From assembly GCF_000264765.2 (NCBI RefSeq), contig NZ_CP006664.1, positions 1,984,001 to 2,048,000 of the forward strand: DNA of 64,000 nt. Direction: 5' to 3'. Below the pieces are notes generated by a model. The model ran no database searches and had not been told where the DNA came from. It worked only from the letters and a program-made list of their open reading frames with translations. The stretch comes from Edwardsiella anguillarum ET080813. Lineage in GTDB: Bacteria > Pseudomonadota > Gammaproteobacteria > Enterobacterales > Enterobacteriaceae. Positions 1 to 11,258 of this stretch are shown one piece after another (position 1 is the stretch's first letter; the number at the start of each line of letters is the position of its first letter). Both the position numbers and the translations under genes were made by a program.

Positions 1-850
1 CGCCCATTTTCTTGCTGGCCACCAGGTTGACCGGAATGCAGGCGGCGCTGGAAGCGGTGGCGATGGCGGTGATGGCCGGTGTAAATACGTTGCCCCAGAA
101 CAGGCGAACGGCGGGGCGCCCTCCGGCGATAAAGGCGTACAGCGTATTGGCGCCGAAGAAGTAGATCACCGTCAGCACCACGTACAGCAAGAAGGCATTC
201 AGATAGCCGTGGATGATTTGCGGCCCCAGCGCGCCGACCGTGGCGGCGAAGTAGCAGCCCAGCCCCAGCGGCGCTGCGTACATAATGATCTTGACCATTC
301 TCAGGATCACCGTGGTGCCGGCGCTGAGAAACTGGGCGACGGGACGGCCCTGCTCGCCGCTGAAGGCCGTAGCCAGGCCGAACAGGATAGAGAAGACGAT
401 GAGCGGTAGCAGATTGGACTTAGTAAACAGCTGTAGAAAATCGGGTACGGTGAAGGTGGAGACGATCACCTCGCCCAGCCCCTTGCTCTGTTCCTGCGGC
501 GCCGGAGGCAGGTGGGCTATCAGCGACTGAGTATCCACGTTGTGGAACGGGTTAAACAGATGGGTGGCGACAAAGCCGATCAGCGCGGCGAACAGGGCGG
601 TGGCGATGAAAACCGAGAAGACCGTTCCCATTATTTTGCCCAGGCGCGACATCTGCCGCATGTCGGCGATAGAGGAGGCGATGCTGAGGAATACCAGCGG
701 AACGATCACCACGAACATCAGGTTTAGGAACAGTTCGCCGATGGGTTGAACCAGGGTCGCCCGTTCGCCAAACAGGACGCCGGCCAGCCCGCCGAGGATA
801 ATGCCCAGCAGCAGGCAGAGGGTAAACGTATAGTGTCGGAGTATATGCAT
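1..850 (-). CDS. Dicarboxylate/amino acid:cation symporter (DAACS family), 3' end outside window
   Basis: An open frame reads leftward from an ATG at 850 to the window edge without a stop, about 283 residues. It is hydrophobic and begins MHILRHYTFTLCLLLGIILGG, followed by long membrane segments. A serine-rich stretch (ATASSAACIPVNL, about residues 265-277) resembles the re-entrant hairpin of Glt/DctA-type transporters (sodium:dicarboxylate symporter family). These proteins move glutamate, aspartate or C4-dicarboxylates with H+ or Na+ across the inner membrane. Substrate cannot be told. It does not look like E. coli GltP, so no symbol is given. It diverges from psiE. The C-terminal transport core, which carries the substrate-binding residues, lies outside the window. 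Confidence 0.85.
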   Translation of the reverse strand, partial: MHILRHYTFTLCLLLGIILGGLAGVLFGERATLVQPIGELFLNLMFVVIVPLVFLSIASSIADMRQMSRLGKIMGTVFSVFIATALFAALIGFVATHLFNPFHNVDTQSLIAHLPPAPQEQSKGLGEVIVSTFTVPDFLQLFTKSNLLPLIVFSILFGLATAFSGEQGRPVAQFLSAGTTVILRMVKIIMYAAPLGLGCYFAATVGALGPQIIHGYLNAFLLYVVLTVIYFFGANTLYAFIAGGRPAVRLFWGNVFTPAITAIATASSAACIPVNLVASKKMG

Positions 851-1038
851 TGTGTGGGAATCTCAGTCGAGCCTTTTCTTGCTACCGCGCGGCGGCGGAG
901 GGTGTGTTGATCCTGACGGATTATGCTCATTATCAGCCCTTGTCGCCGCCGGCGCCAAATTTGTGTGACGCTCGCCGCGCCGCACGCGACGCCGACGGGT
1001 TTTTTGGCGCAGGGGGATAGACGGCAAAACGGCAATAT

Positions 1039-1054
1039 TGTTAACTAGCTCACA
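1039..1054 (+). promoter_or_regulatory. Putative CRP site upstream of psiE
   Basis: The sequence TGTTAACTAGCTCACA differs at one arm position from the CRP core TGTGA-N6-TCACA. It lies about 30 bases before the psiE start, close to a TATAC-like -10 element. In E. coli psiE is controlled by CRP-cAMP together with PhoB, so the site is plausible. A Pho box was not recognised with confidence. Confidence 0.45.
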
Positions 1055-1084
1055 TTATACAGCTATTACGCAAGGAGTTACTTT

Positions 1085-1492
1085 ATGCCGGGAACCGAGC
1101 GCGCAAACCGTGTCGCCACGGTATTGCAGTGGATACTGAATATCGGCCTGATGGCGCTGGCGGCGATTCTGGTGATCTTTCTGGCGAAGGAGACGTTCAC
1201 GCTGGCCGGGGTGCTGTTTGACGCCAACCAGAACGCGTCGACCTATATGCTGGTGGAAGGGATCGTGATCTATTTTCTGTACTTCGAGTTTATTGCATTG
1301 ATTGTTAAATATTTTCAATCAGGCTATCACTTTCCGCTGCGCTACTTTATCTATATCGGCATCACGGCGATCATCCGATTGATCATCGTCGATCACGAGA
1401 GCCCCAACGATACGCTGATCTATTCGTTCGCCATTTTGGTGCTGGTGATCGCGCTGTATCTAGCTAACACCGATCGTCTGAAGCGCGAATAG
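1085..1492 (+). CDS. psiE: Phosphate-starvation-inducible protein PsiE
   Basis: The 135-residue product matches the PsiE family along its whole length. It has the conserved block [18 protein letters not shown] (about residues 59-76), then [15 protein letters not shown], and the C-terminal basic end LKRE. Four hydrophobic segments indicate an inner-membrane protein. Its molecular role is unknown; in E. coli the gene is induced by phosphate starvation. The start has a good AAGGAG ribosome site at 1071-1076. As in E. coli it sits next to malG, convergent with the malEFG operon. Confidence 0.95.
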   Translation: MPGTERANRVATVLQWILNIGLMALAAILVIFLAKETFTLAGVLFDANQNASTYMLVEGIVIYFLYFEFIALIVKYFQSGYHFPLRYFIYIGITAIIRLIIVDHESPNDTLIYSFAILVLVIALYLANTDRLKRE

Positions 1493-1500
1493 AGGGGTAT

Positions 1501-1524
1501 AAAAAGGGCGGCCCGCAGGCCGCC
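1501..1524 (-). terminator. Rho-independent terminator of malEFG
   Basis: A 7-bp inverted repeat, GGCGGCC with a 4-base loop (1507-1524), is followed on the minus strand by CTTTTT. It lies 45 bases beyond the malG stop and 9 bases past the psiE stop. The U-tract is on the minus strand, so it mainly serves malG. Confidence 0.8.
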
Positions 1525-1568
1525 AGTTACGCACACAGGTTACTGCTTTTTTAAGGGTAACGCATAAA

Positions 1569-2459
1569 CTAGCCTTTCACGCCGCCGGCGGTCAGACCGC
1601 CCACCAGCCAACGCTGCGCCAGCAGGAAGACGGCGGTTATCGGCATCGCCGACAGCACCGCCGCCGCGGCAAAATCCCCCCACAGGTAGTTTTGCGGATT
1701 GAGATACTGCTGCATGCCGACCGCCAGCGTATAGGTATTGACGTCGCGCAGCAGCAGCGAGGCGACCGGCACCTCGGTGATGGCGGCGATAAAGGAGAGG
1801 ATGAACACCACCGCCAGTATCGGTACGGAAAGCGGCAGCAGCACCAGACGGAACGCCTGCCACGGCGTGGCGCCATCCAGCGCCGCCGCCTCCTCCAGCG
1901 AGCCGTCGATGGTTTCAAAGTAGCCCTTGATGGTCCAGACGTGCAGGGCGATGCCGCCCATATAGGCAAAGATGACGCCCCCCAGGGTATTTAGGCCGAG
2001 GAACGGCACGTACTGGCCGATCCGATCGAATAGGGCATACAGCGCGACCAGCGACAGTACCGCCGGGAACATCTGGAAAATCAGCATCCCTTTCAGCAGC
2101 GAGGATTTGCCGCGGAACCGCATGCGAGCGAAGGCATAGGCGCAGGTGGTGGAGAGCGCCAGGATGCCCAGCGCGGTGGTGACCGCGACCTTGATCGAGT
2201 TCCACAGCCACAGCAGCACGGGGAACGGCGGCGGGGTCACGCGGCCGTCCGGCGCCGTCACGCTGATACCCAGCGCCAGCTTCCAGTGCTCCCAGGAGAT
2301 CTGGTCCGGGATCAGGCTGCCGGTGGCAAAGTTGCCGGCGCGCAGCGAAATGGCGATCACCATCAGCAGAGGGAACATGATCAGCGCGATAAACAGAATC
2401 ATCAGCAAATGGGTGAGCCACAGGCGATAGCGCAGGGATTGGGGTTGAACCATGGCCAT
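1569..2459 (-). CDS. malG: Maltose/maltodextrin ABC transporter permease MalG
   Basis: The 296-residue inner-membrane permease is the same length as E. coli MalG and starts with the same MAMVQP. It has six predicted transmembrane segments and the EAA loop [21 protein letters not shown] (about residues 190-210) that docks on MalK. The C-terminal end GLTAGGVKG, which reaches the MalF/MalG pore in the known structure, is preserved. It pairs with MalF and two MalK subunits to import maltose delivered by MalE. It is last in malE-malF-malG, 14 bases after malF. Confidence 0.97.
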   Translation of the reverse strand: MAMVQPQSLRYRLWLTHLLMILFIALIMFPLLMVIAISLRAGNFATGSLIPDQISWEHWKLALGISVTAPDGRVTPPPFPVLLWLWNSIKVAVTTALGILALSTTCAYAFARMRFRGKSSLLKGMLIFQMFPAVLSLVALYALFDRIGQYVPFLGLNTLGGVIFAYMGGIALHVWTIKGYFETIDGSLEEAAALDGATPWQAFRLVLLPLSVPILAVVFILSFIAAITEVPVASLLLRDVNTYTLAVGMQQYLNPQNYLWGDFAAAAVLSAMPITAVFLLAQRWLVGGLTAGGVKG

Positions 2460-2473
2460 AGTCAGGCATCTCC

Positions 2474-4045
2474 TTAGTCAAAATTCATTTTGCTGGCTTT
2501 CAGATTGAGGATCGCCAGCGCCCCGACCAGCAGGAAGATCAGGGTCGCGATGGCGGCAGCCAGGCCAAAGTCTTGTCCGCCGCCGCCCTCAAAGGCGATG
2601 CGGTAGGTATAGCTGACCAGCAGGTCGGTATAGCCGGCCGGTGTCGAGGTTCCCAGCATATCCGGCCCCCCGTTGGTTAACAGCTGGATCAGCACAAAGT
2701 TATTAAAGTTGAAGGCGAAGCTGGCGATCATCAGCGGCGTCAGCGGCTTGATCAGCATCGGCAGCGTAATCCGGAAGAAGTTTTGCAGCGGCCCGGCGCC
2801 GTCCATGGCCGAGGCCTCATACAGATCCTCGGGGATCGCCTTCAGCAGCCCCATGCACAGGATCATCATGTAGGGATAGCCGAGCCAGGTGTTGACGATC
2901 AGGATCATGCCCTTGGCGGTGAGCGGATCGCTGAACCAGGCCGGTCGGATGCCGAACAGCTGGCTGAGCATCATGTTGATCTCGCCGAAGCTTTGGTTGA
3001 ACAGTCCCTTGAAGATCAGGATGGAGATAAACGCTGGCACCGCATAGGGCAAGATCAGTAGCACCCGATAGGCGGCGCGTCCGCGCAGCGCCTCCCACTG
3101 CACCACGCAGGCCAGCACCATCCCGACGGCCACGGTAAAGATGACGGTCAGCACCGAGAAGACCAGGGTCCAGATAAAGATGCTGATAAAGGGCTGGCGG
3201 ATCCCCTCATCGTTGAGCACCCGCAGAAAGTTTTTCCAGCCGGTGGTCACGGTAAACCCCGGGCTTAGGCGCTCGCTGCGCCAGTTGCCGTCGGCGTTGA
3301 CCGCCTGATAAAAGCCGCTTTGCATATTGGGGCGGTAGGCGATGCCGCTTTGGTTGTCCGTCAGGGTGCGGCCATCGTCGCCCAGGGTGTAGAGCGGGCG
3401 GCTGGCGGCGAACTGACGCAGTGAACTCATGCGCAGCGCGGTGCCGTCGGGCAGCAGGGCGACCAGGCTGTTCAGCGTCTGACGGTGCTGGGTCACGGTG
3501 CGCAGCGTGGCGGCGCTGCCCTGCGGCGCGCCGTCTGCCGCCGCCATCGAAATCTGTAGGTCGGGCTGGCCCAGATCAAAGGGGTCGGAAAGGTAGCGTT
3601 GACCGCTCTGGGCGTCGGTGAGCTGCAGGCGCCATTGGCCGCCGTCCGGATACAGGCTGAACGCGTAGCTCTGACCGCTGGTGAACAGGCGCTGCAGCAG
3701 GACCGACTGGGCGCGCTCCTGGCTGAGTTGGTTGGTGCTGCTGTAGTTGGTAAAGGCGATGGCGATGGTGCAGATCAGCGGGAACAGGACGAACAGCCCC
3801 ATGCCGGCTAGCCCCGGATAGACATAGCGCCAGGCGTAGGCGCGCCGGTTGGCGAAGATATACAGTCCGCCCCCCAGCAGGATCAGGGTTAGCATGGCGA
3901 ACAGGTATTCGCCTTGGGCATACATGACGATAGTCAGATAGCCGGTCAGCAGCGTCAGTAGGCCGACCGCCAGCCATTTTAGCCCGGTGCGCGGGCAGAG
4001 CCGGCGCGGCTCGCTGGCCGGATATTCAGTTTGGGATAGTGACAT
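2474..4045 (-). CDS. malF: Maltose/maltodextrin ABC transporter permease MalF
   Basis: This is the second permease subunit, 523 residues from the ATG at 4045 (E. coli MalF is 514). An in-frame GTG at 4051 also exists, but GAGGG sits 7 bases before 4045 and only 1 base before the GTG, so 4045 is preferred. Seen in order: N-terminal membrane segments, the large periplasmic P2 domain (about residues 95-275), membrane core, and the EAA loop [21 protein letters not shown]. The P2 domain is the least conserved part, as expected where it contacts MalE. Cotranscribed after malE. Confidence 0.97.
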   Translation of the reverse strand: MSLSQTEYPASEPRRLCPRTGLKWLAVGLLTLLTGYLTIVMYAQGEYLFAMLTLILLGGGLYIFANRRAYAWRYVYPGLAGMGLFVLFPLICTIAIAFTNYSSTNQLSQERAQSVLLQRLFTSGQSYAFSLYPDGGQWRLQLTDAQSGQRYLSDPFDLGQPDLQISMAAADGAPQGSAATLRTVTQHRQTLNSLVALLPDGTALRMSSLRQFAASRPLYTLGDDGRTLTDNQSGIAYRPNMQSGFYQAVNADGNWRSERLSPGFTVTTGWKNFLRVLNDEGIRQPFISIFIWTLVFSVLTVIFTVAVGMVLACVVQWEALRGRAAYRVLLILPYAVPAFISILIFKGLFNQSFGEINMMLSQLFGIRPAWFSDPLTAKGMILIVNTWLGYPYMMILCMGLLKAIPEDLYEASAMDGAGPLQNFFRITLPMLIKPLTPLMIASFAFNFNNFVLIQLLTNGGPDMLGTSTPAGYTDLLVSYTYRIAFEGGGGQDFGLAAAIATLIFLLVGALAILNLKASKMNFD

Positions 4046-4126
4046 GGACACGCCCTCGTTTTACTTGCCACACCGGTGACGGCGCGCCGTTCGGGCGCGG
4101 TTGGCATCAGGTTAATGCGGTGATGA

Positions 4127-4161
4127 GCCCGCCGCGCCCGTCAGCGGGGGAACCGGCGGGC
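4127..4161. repeat. GC-rich hairpin in the malE-malF gap
   Basis: The 8-bp inverted repeat GCCCGCCG / CGGCGGGC (4127-4134 and 4154-4161) lies between the malE stop and the malF start. In E. coli the same gap carries REP-type stem-loops that stabilise malE mRNA and lower downstream expression. Position and GC-rich stem suggest an equivalent role here, but the sequence itself is not a recognised REP unit. Confidence 0.45.
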
Positions 4162-4182
4162 AGGCGGCGGGTCAGCCGGAGA

Positions 4183-5376
4183 TTATTTTTTGAGGATCCG
4201 CTCCTTGGCGCTTTCCAGCGCCTGAGCCACGCTCTGACGGCCGTTGATCGCGTTGATGATCGCGGCGCGCTCGGCGTACCAGAAGGCGCTCATCTGCGGG
4301 ATATTCGGCATGATCTCACCGTTTTGCGAGTTCTGCATGGTGGCGGCGATGCGCGGATCCTTCTCCAGGATCTCCTGATATGACTTCAGCGCCACGGCGC
4401 CCAGCGGCTTGTCTTGGTTGACCATTGCCAGGCCGCTGTCGGTCAGCAGGTAGTTCTCAATGAACTCGGTCGCCAGCTCTTTGTTCGGGCTGGCCGCGTT
4501 GATCCCGGCGCTCAGCACGCCGACGAAGGGCTTGGAGGGGTGCCCCTTGAAGGTCGGCAGCAGGGTGATGCCGTAGTTGATGCCGCTCTTGTCGATATTG
4601 GACCAGGCCCAGGGGCCGTTGATGGTCATGGCGGTCTGCCCTTTGTTAAAGGCCGCCTCGGCGATGGAGTAGTCGGTATCGGCGTTGATATGCTTGTTTT
4701 TCACCATGTCGACCAGGAACTGCAGGCCGGCGCGCGATCCGGCGTTGTCGACGCCGACGTTATGGGTCTCGTAGCGGCCGTTGGCATACTTGAAGGCATA
4801 GCCGCCGTCGGCGGCGATCAGCGGCCAGGTGAAGTAGGGCTCCTGCAGGTTCCACATGATAGCGCTCTTGCCCTGGGCGCGCAGCTTGCCGTCCAGCGCC
4901 GGGATCTCCTCCCAGCTCTTGGGCGGGGTGGGCAGCAGATCTTTGTTATAAATCAGCGACAGCGCCTCGACGGCGATGGGGTAGGCGATCAGCTTGCCGT
5001 TGTAGCGCACCGCGTCCCAGGTAAAGGGGTAGAGCTTCTCCTGAAACGCTTTGGACGGATGGATTTCGGCCAACAGGCCGGATTGGGCATAGCCGCCAAA
5101 GCGGTCATGGGCCCAGAAGATGATGTCTGGCCCGTCACCGGTGGCCGCAACCTGGGGGAATTTCTCCTCCAGCTTGTCCGGGTGCTCCACGGTGACCTTG
5201 ATACCGGTTTCCTGCTCGAACTTCTTGCCCACGTCCGCCAGACCGTTATACCCCTTGTCACCGTTGATCCAGATGACCAGTTTACCCTCTTCGATCTTGG
5301 CCAGCGCCGGCGCAGAGATGACCAGTGCGGCCAGTGCGCTAAGAGCGATGGTTTTTATAGCGGATGTCTTTGTCAT
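4183..5376 (-). CDS. malE: Periplasmic maltose/maltodextrin-binding protein MalE
   Basis: The 397-residue precursor begins with a typical signal peptide ([19 protein letters not shown], cleavage expected after SAPALA, leaving [13 protein letters not shown]). The mature protein matches MBP across both lobes, including [20 protein letters not shown] and the closing [12 protein letters not shown]. It binds maltose and maltodextrins in the periplasm, delivers them to MalFGK2, and also serves chemotaxis in species with Tar. AAGGA lies 8 bases before the start. First gene of malEFG, divergent from malK. Confidence 0.98.
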   Translation of the reverse strand: MTKTSAIKTIALSALAALVISAPALAKIEEGKLVIWINGDKGYNGLADVGKKFEQETGIKVTVEHPDKLEEKFPQVAATGDGPDIIFWAHDRFGGYAQSGLLAEIHPSKAFQEKLYPFTWDAVRYNGKLIAYPIAVEALSLIYNKDLLPTPPKSWEEIPALDGKLRAQGKSAIMWNLQEPYFTWPLIAADGGYAFKYANGRYETHNVGVDNAGSRAGLQFLVDMVKNKHINADTDYSIAEAAFNKGQTAMTINGPWAWSNIDKSGINYGITLLPTFKGHPSKPFVGVLSAGINAASPNKELATEFIENYLLTDSGLAMVNQDKPLGAVALKSYQEILEKDPRIAATMQNSQNGEIMPNIPQMSAFWYAERAAIINAINGRQSVAQALESAKERILKK

Positions 5377-5860
5377 AGTGCAGTCCTTGTAGTCCTGTCG
5401 GGGGAGTTCACGAACGCGGGCCGGGGGTCGATGGTCGCGTCTCGTACGCTGCGCTCATGGGGCTATCGCCGTGTTCCGGCCGTTCGCCGGGGGCAGGAGC
5501 GCCGATGTTGTGTCATAGTCCGCGAGACCCGCCGGATTCTCATCCTCCCCCACTCTACGCCCTGCGGGGCTTTCTTGTGATCTGCTTAACACAACTTGGC
5601 AATATGTGGTGAATGGCACGAAATCTCTGGGTCGATTTTGCAGTCACGATCACGATTCTTCCGCCGCCGCGGCGCCCTTCGCCCCGATCCGGCAGGCGCT
5701 ATCCTCCCATCTCCTCCGCCAGCAAAAAAGCGCCGATGGATGATCCCTGGGCGCGGGTTTTTCGCGCACTATCGTGTCCATTCATTGAGGCGCAGCGCCC
5801 TTTTCCCCCGCCGTCTGCGGCGCGCTGCGGCCATCCCTTGGCAACGGACAGGAGCGGCGC
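5377..5860. promoter_or_regulatory. malE/malK divergent control region
   Basis: This 484-base gap has no gene. It is the place where E. coli carries a shared array of MalT and CRP sites between malE and malK. A good CRP site is seen at 5576-5591. A MalT-box-like GAGGATGAGA lies on the minus strand at 5538-5547 (8 of 10 with the GGGGATGAGG consensus), and weaker GGAGGA-type matches lie around 5700-5720. malT itself is not in the window. Confidence 0.5.
5576..5591 (+). promoter_or_regulatory. Putative CRP site in malE/malK region
   Basis: TGTGATCTGCTTAACA matches TGTGA-N6-TCACA in nine of ten arm positions. It lies 200 bases before malE and 270 before malK, consistent with the shared CRP sites known between these operons in E. 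coli. Confidence 0.55.
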
Positions 5861-6970
5861 ATGGCGAACGTATCACTGCGTAATGTGTATAAGGCGTACG
5901 GTGAGGCCGTGATCTCCCGGGATATTAACCTGGACATTGAGGATGGCGAGTTTGTGGTGTTCGTTGGGCCCTCGGGCTGCGGTAAATCGACGCTGCTGCG
6001 CATGATCGCCGGCCTGGAGGACATCACCTCCGGCGAGCTGCAGATCGCCGGGGTGCGGATGAACGATGTACCGCCGGCGAAGCGCGGCATCGGCATGGTG
6101 TTTCAGTCCTATGCCCTGTATCCGCACCTGTCGGTCGCGGACAACATGTCGTTTGGCCTCAAGCTGGCCGGCGTCAACAAGGCGGAGATCCAGCGGCGGG
6201 TGAATCAGGTGGCGGAGATCCTGCAGCTGGCGCACCTGCTGGACAGGCGCCCCAAGGCGCTTTCCGGCGGTCAGCGTCAGCGGGTGGCCATTGGCCGCAC
6301 TCTGGTGGCGGAGCCGGACGTTTTTCTGCTGGATGAGCCGCTCTCTAATCTGGATGCCGCGCTGCGGGTACAGATGCGCATCGAGATCTCCCGTCTGCAC
6401 AAGCGTCTGCAGCGCACCATGATTTACGTCACCCACGATCAGGTTGAGGCGATGACCCTGGCAGACAAGATTGTGGTGCTGGACGCCGGCCGGATTGCCC
6501 AGGTCGGTAAGCCGCTGGCGCTGTACCACTATCCCGCCGATCGGTTTGTCGCCGGCTTTATCGGCTCGCCCAAAATGAACTTCCTGCCGGTCAAAGTGAG
6601 CGAGGCGCAGCCGCAGCGTGTACGGGTTGAGCTCCCCAACGGCCAGCATATCTGGCTGCCGGTGGCGGGAGAGGGGCTGCGTCCCGGCAGCAACCTGTCG
6701 CTGGGGATCCGCCCCGAACATCTGGTGCCCAGCGCCGCGGCCGATGTGACGCTGTCGGGCGAGGTTCAGGTTGTCGAGCAGCTGGGGAACGAAACCCAGA
6801 TCCATATCCAAATCCCGGCCCTGCGTCAAAACCTGGTGTATCGCCAGAACGACGTGGTGTTGGTCGATGAAGGCGCCACGCTAGCCATCGGCCTGCCTGC
6901 GGAACGTTGCCACCTGTTTCGAGAGGACGGCAGCGCCTGTCAGCGGTTGTATCAGGAGCCGGGAGTGTAG
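5861..6970 (+). CDS. malK: Maltose/maltodextrin ABC transporter ATPase MalK
   Basis: The 369-residue ATPase powers MalFGK2. The Walker A motif GPSGCGKST is at residues 36-44. The signature LSGGQRQR, the Walker [13 protein letters not shown] and the switch histidine in VTHDQVEAM follow in order. The C-terminal regulatory domain (after about residue 235), which in E. coli binds MalT and unphosphorylated EIIA-Glc, is complete and ends with the conserved EPGV. An AGGAG site lies 6 bases before the ATG. It heads malK-lamB-malM, which is divergent from malEFG. Confidence 0.98.
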   Translation: MANVSLRNVYKAYGEAVISRDINLDIEDGEFVVFVGPSGCGKSTLLRMIAGLEDITSGELQIAGVRMNDVPPAKRGIGMVFQSYALYPHLSVADNMSFGLKLAGVNKAEIQRRVNQVAEILQLAHLLDRRPKALSGGQRQRVAIGRTLVAEPDVFLLDEPLSNLDAALRVQMRIEISRLHKRLQRTMIYVTHDQVEAMTLADKIVVLDAGRIAQVGKPLALYHYPADRFVAGFIGSPKMNFLPVKVSEAQPQRVRVELPNGQHIWLPVAGEGLRPGSNLSLGIRPEHLVPSAAADVTLSGEVQVVEQLGNETQIHIQIPALRQNLVYRQNDVVLVDEGATLAIGLPAERCHLFREDGSACQRLYQEPGV

Positions 6971-6996
6971 CTCCCCACCCTGTGACAACGCATTAA

Positions 6997-8316
<1,320 letters not shown>

Positions 8317-8324
8317 GGGCCTGA

Positions 8325-8342
8325 GGCGGTGCCCGCACCGCC
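8325..8342 (+). repeat. Perfect hairpin between lamB and malM
   Basis: GGCGGTGC-CC-GCACCGCC is a perfect 8-bp inverted repeat 8 bases after the lamB stop. No U-tract follows, so it is more likely an mRNA-stabilising or attenuating intercistronic structure than a full terminator. It would favour lamB over malM expression. Confidence 0.5.
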
Positions 8343-8412
8343 CGGATTGCACGCCGGCGTCCCTTGCCTGATGCCGGCTGTGCCGTACGAAAGAAGGATA
8401 ATAAGGATAATA

Positions 8413-9312
8413 ATGATGAAAACCGCCTTAAACCGTCTCTCCCGCGGCGTACTGCTGGCCTGTGCGCTCTGCAGCGCGCCGCAGGCGTTCGCCGATACCC
8501 TGCTTCCGACGGATGTGGCCGCTGCGCCAGAGCTGAGCCATGCCGCTCTGCAGGCGCTACGCTGGCAGCCGCTGACGCCGCCGATGGATACCACCCTCAC
8601 CCTGGGCCCCGACAGCCAGACGCTGGCGCAGGGAGATATCCAGGGCGCCGTCGCCGCGCTGGCTTTGCCGGCGAATCGGGGCTCGCTAGAGATAACCTTA
8701 AGCAGCCGGCTGCACAATAAACGGCTGTATGTCCCCAATGTGCTGGTGCTCGATCAGCATCTGCGCCCGGCGGCCTACTACCCCGGCAGCTACTTTACCT
8801 ACCGCCAGCCCGGCGTGATGAGCGGCGATCGGCTGGAGGGAACGCTGAAGCTGACGCCGGTGCTGGGTCAACAGCAGATTTATCTGCTGATTTATACCAC
8901 CCGTCAGGATCTGGCCACGACGACCCGTATGGTAAACCCCGCCAAGGCCTATGCCGCCGGCGTAGGTAACGCGGTGCCGGATATCCCCGACCCACAGGCG
9001 GCGCATGCGTCACAGGGGGTGCTGAGCATTCAGGCCAGGGTTGAGCGGCAAAGCGGCAATGTGATGATCGGCGGACTGCTGCCGGGCGGCGATACGCCGG
9101 CCGACGTGGCGGTCGGTAACCCGGCGAGCTCCGTCGCTGCGCCTGCGGCGCCGATGCTGGATGACACCTCCGCCTATTTCGATCGCAGCATCCGCAGCGC
9201 GGTACGCCAAGGCGATATCGATAAAGCGCTGCGTCTGATGAATGAGGCGGAGCGACTGGGGTCGGCGACGGCCCGGGAAACCTTTATCCGCAGCGTAAAA
9301 GGCAAGGGTTAA
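8413..9312 (+). CDS. malM: Maltose operon periplasmic protein MalM
   Basis: The 299-residue product matches MalM of E. coli (306 residues): a signal peptide ending APQAFA, the conserved SYFTYRQPGVMSGDRLEG and PAKAYAAGVGNAVPDIPDP blocks, an alanine/proline linker, and the ending AERLGSATARETFIRSVKGKG with a single substitution pattern. The start at 8413 has AAGGAT 5-8 bases upstream; a GTG at 8329 is in frame but lies inside the lamB-malM hairpin. Its function is not established, though it is periplasmic and part of the maltose regulon. Last gene of malK-lamB-malM. Confidence 0.95.
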   Translation: MMKTALNRLSRGVLLACALCSAPQAFADTLLPTDVAAAPELSHAALQALRWQPLTPPMDTTLTLGPDSQTLAQGDIQGAVAALALPANRGSLEITLSSRLHNKRLYVPNVLVLDQHLRPAAYYPGSYFTYRQPGVMSGDRLEGTLKLTPVLGQQQIYLLIYTTRQDLATTTRMVNPAKAYAAGVGNAVPDIPDPQAAHASQGVLSIQARVERQSGNVMIGGLLPGGDTPADVAVGNPASSVAAPAAPMLDDTSAYFDRSIRSAVRQGDIDKALRLMNEAERLGSATARETFIRSVKGKG

Positions 9313-9368
9313 GCGGCGGGGCGCAAAGGCGCCCCGCCGTACTGCGTTACGGATGTGGCTTGATGACT

Positions 9369-9393
9369 GGTGCGCTGCGGCGCACCTTTTTTA
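9369..9393 (+). terminator. Terminator after malM
   Basis: The stem GGTGCGC / GCGCACC with loop TGCG (9369-9386) is followed by TTTTTT. It is preceded at 9315-9341 by a second strong GC hairpin (CGGCGGGGCGC / GCGCCCCGCCG) without a U-tract. Together they close the malK-lamB-malM unit before ubiC. Confidence 0.85.
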
Positions 9394-9575
9394 TTGATTC
9401 CCGCCCGCGCAGGCGTTTGCGCGCTTGTTGTGGTTTCCACTTTCTTTTGTTAGTCAAATGCTCATGGATTGCTGCGAGAGTGCCCCAGACGGCGAATCTG
9501 CGGTACACTGAAACGTAATAAGGCGCGCCGCGGATAGCGCAGCGACGCAGGGGTTGAGACGATGGGGTGTATGGC

Positions 9576-10082
9576 ATGGCAGAACATTCTGCTGCGCTGG
9601 CGAATATCGACTGGCAGCCGTTGGCTGACGCGGCGGCGCCGGCGGACTACCGCAGCTGGCTGGCGGAGCAGGGGTCGATGACCCGCCGCCTAGAGCAGCG
9701 GTGCGACAGGCTACAGGTGACGGTACTGCGCGAAGGGCTGGTGGACGCCGCGCAGCTGAGCGACGATGAGCGCGGGCAGCTGTCGCCCTGCGCGCAGTAT
9801 TGGCTGCGGGAGGTGATCCTGCTCGGCGATGGTATCCCCTGGCTGTTTGGCCGAACCCTAACGCCTGCCAGCACGCTGGAGGGCGCAGGTCAGGCGCTGA
9901 GTCAGCTGGGGAGCACCCCGCTGGGGCGCTACCTGTTCAGCGGGGTCGCCCTGGAGCGCGAGTTGCTGCGAGTTGGCTGCCTGGGCTCGCTCTGGGCCCG
10001 TCGCAGCCGGCTACGCGTCGCCGGTCAGCCGCTGCTGCTGACGGAGCTGTTCTTGGCCGATGCCCCTATCTATGGTGGATAA
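9576..10082 (+). CDS. ubiC: Chorismate--pyruvate lyase UbiC
   Basis: UbiC converts chorismate to 4-hydroxybenzoate and pyruvate, the first committed step of ubiquinone synthesis, in the cytoplasm. The 168-residue frame (E. coli 165) shows the family blocks [32 protein letters not shown] and [21 protein letters not shown]. The catalytic arginine lies in REV and the late glutamate in LTELF. The start is taken at ATG 9576, with GGGG 8 bases before; a GTG at 9567 in the same frame is possible. It sits immediately before ubiA, as in E. coli. Confidence 0.93.
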   Translation: MAEHSAALANIDWQPLADAAAPADYRSWLAEQGSMTRRLEQRCDRLQVTVLREGLVDAAQLSDDERGQLSPCAQYWLREVILLGDGIPWLFGRTLTPASTLEGAGQALSQLGSTPLGRYLFSGVALERELLRVGCLGSLWARRSRLRVAGQPLLLTELFLADAPIYGG

Positions 10083-10107
10083 CGCACGTAAGCGGAGAGA
10101 GCAAGGC

Positions 10108-10971
10108 GTGGAGGGATGTGTGACCCAAAGCAAATGGCTGGCGTATTGCCGCCTAATGCGGATCGACAAGCCCATCGGTTCGCTGCTGTTGCTGTGGCCG
10201 ACCTACTGGGCACTGTGGCTGGCAGGCGGCGCGGCGCCGGGGGGAAAGCTGCTGCTGGTTTTTACCTGCGGGGTGTTTTTTATGCGCGCCGCAGGCTGCG
10301 TGATCAATGATTTTGCCGATCGTCACTTCGACGGTCATGTCAAACGCACCTGTCAGCGTCCGTTGCCCTGTGGCGCGCTGTCCGAGCGCGAAGCCAAGAC
10401 GCTGTTCGTGCTGCTGGTGGCGCTCTCTTTTACCCTGGTGCTGACGCTGAATGCGATGACGATCTGGCTGTCGGTGGCGGCGCTGACGCTGGCCTGGCTC
10501 TATCCCTTTATCAAGCGGTTCTCCCATTTTCCGCAGGTGATCCTGGGGATGGCCTTCGGCTGGTCGATACCGATGGCCTATGCGGCCGTCGGCGAGAGTC
10601 TGCCGCTCAGCTGCTGGCTGCTGTTTGCGGCCAATATCTGTTGGACGGTCGCCTACGATACCCAGTACGCCATGGTGGATCGCGACGACGATCTGCGGAT
10701 CGGCATCAGGTCGACGGCGATCCTGTTTGGCCGTTACGATCGTCTGATGATCGGCCTGCTGCAGCTCGCTACGCTGCTGCTGCTGCTGTGGGTCGGCGAG
10801 CTGAATCAGCTGCAGGGCGCCTATTACTGGGGCGTGCTGCTGGCCGCGGCGCTGTTCGTGTATCAGCAGCGGCTGATTGCCCGACGGGCGCGTACCTCCT
10901 GTTTTCGGGCATTTATGAACAATAACTACGTCGGGCTGATCCTGTTTTTGGGGATCTTGCTGGCGCTGTGA
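10108..10971 (+). CDS. ubiA: 4-hydroxybenzoate octaprenyltransferase UbiA
   Basis: This membrane prenyltransferase attaches the polyprenyl tail to 4-hydroxybenzoate. It has 287 residues from the GTG at 10108 (E. coli 290). That start gives M-E-G-C-V-T-Q, aligning with the E. coli N-terminus, and GGAGAG lies 9-14 bases before; a GTG at 10120 is an alternative. Both Asp-rich Mg-diphosphate motifs are present: [15 protein letters not shown] (about residues 67-81) and [13 protein letters not shown] (about 182-194). About eight transmembrane segments are expected. Likely one operon with ubiC, with a gap of about 25 bases. Confidence 0.95.
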   Translation: MEGCVTQSKWLAYCRLMRIDKPIGSLLLLWPTYWALWLAGGAAPGGKLLLVFTCGVFFMRAAGCVINDFADRHFDGHVKRTCQRPLPCGALSEREAKTLFVLLVALSFTLVLTLNAMTIWLSVAALTLAWLYPFIKRFSHFPQVILGMAFGWSIPMAYAAVGESLPLSCWLLFAANICWTVAYDTQYAMVDRDDDLRIGIRSTAILFGRYDRLMIGLLQLATLLLLLWVGELNQLQGAYYWGVLLAAALFVYQQRLIARRARTSCFRAFMNNNYVGLILFLGILLAL

Positions 10972-10976
10972 TGGCG

Positions 10977-11002
10977 CGGTGGGTGTAATGCCCGCCGTTT
11001 TT
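10977..11002 (+). terminator. Terminator after ubiA
   Basis: CGGTGGG / CCCGCCG (one G-U pair) with a 7-base loop is followed by TTTTT, 6 bases after the ubiA stop. Confidence 0.75.
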
Positions 11003-11258
11003 CTCATAATCGCCACGCAATTATCATTTTTCCATCCATTTTAACCCACATTGATAGTCGCTTCTCTGGCGCGCGCCGCTAAAGCCGAACGCTAAAATGA
11101 AACTGTAATTTAACATTTCACCTTTCTTTGTTACCTGTCACAAAGCCTGGATGAATTTCGCCGTCGAACAAATTTTGAACAGGAATGGTACGTCTTCTGC
11201 TATGTCAGGATGCGCCGCTTGCCATGGCGGCAACGCATTCAGGATCAGGAGAAGCATA

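Noticed and set aside
4414..5580. 388-codon open frame on plus opposite malE
   Set aside because: It is the antisense shadow of malE, which has full family identity and a signal peptide; the shadow has no recognisable domain.
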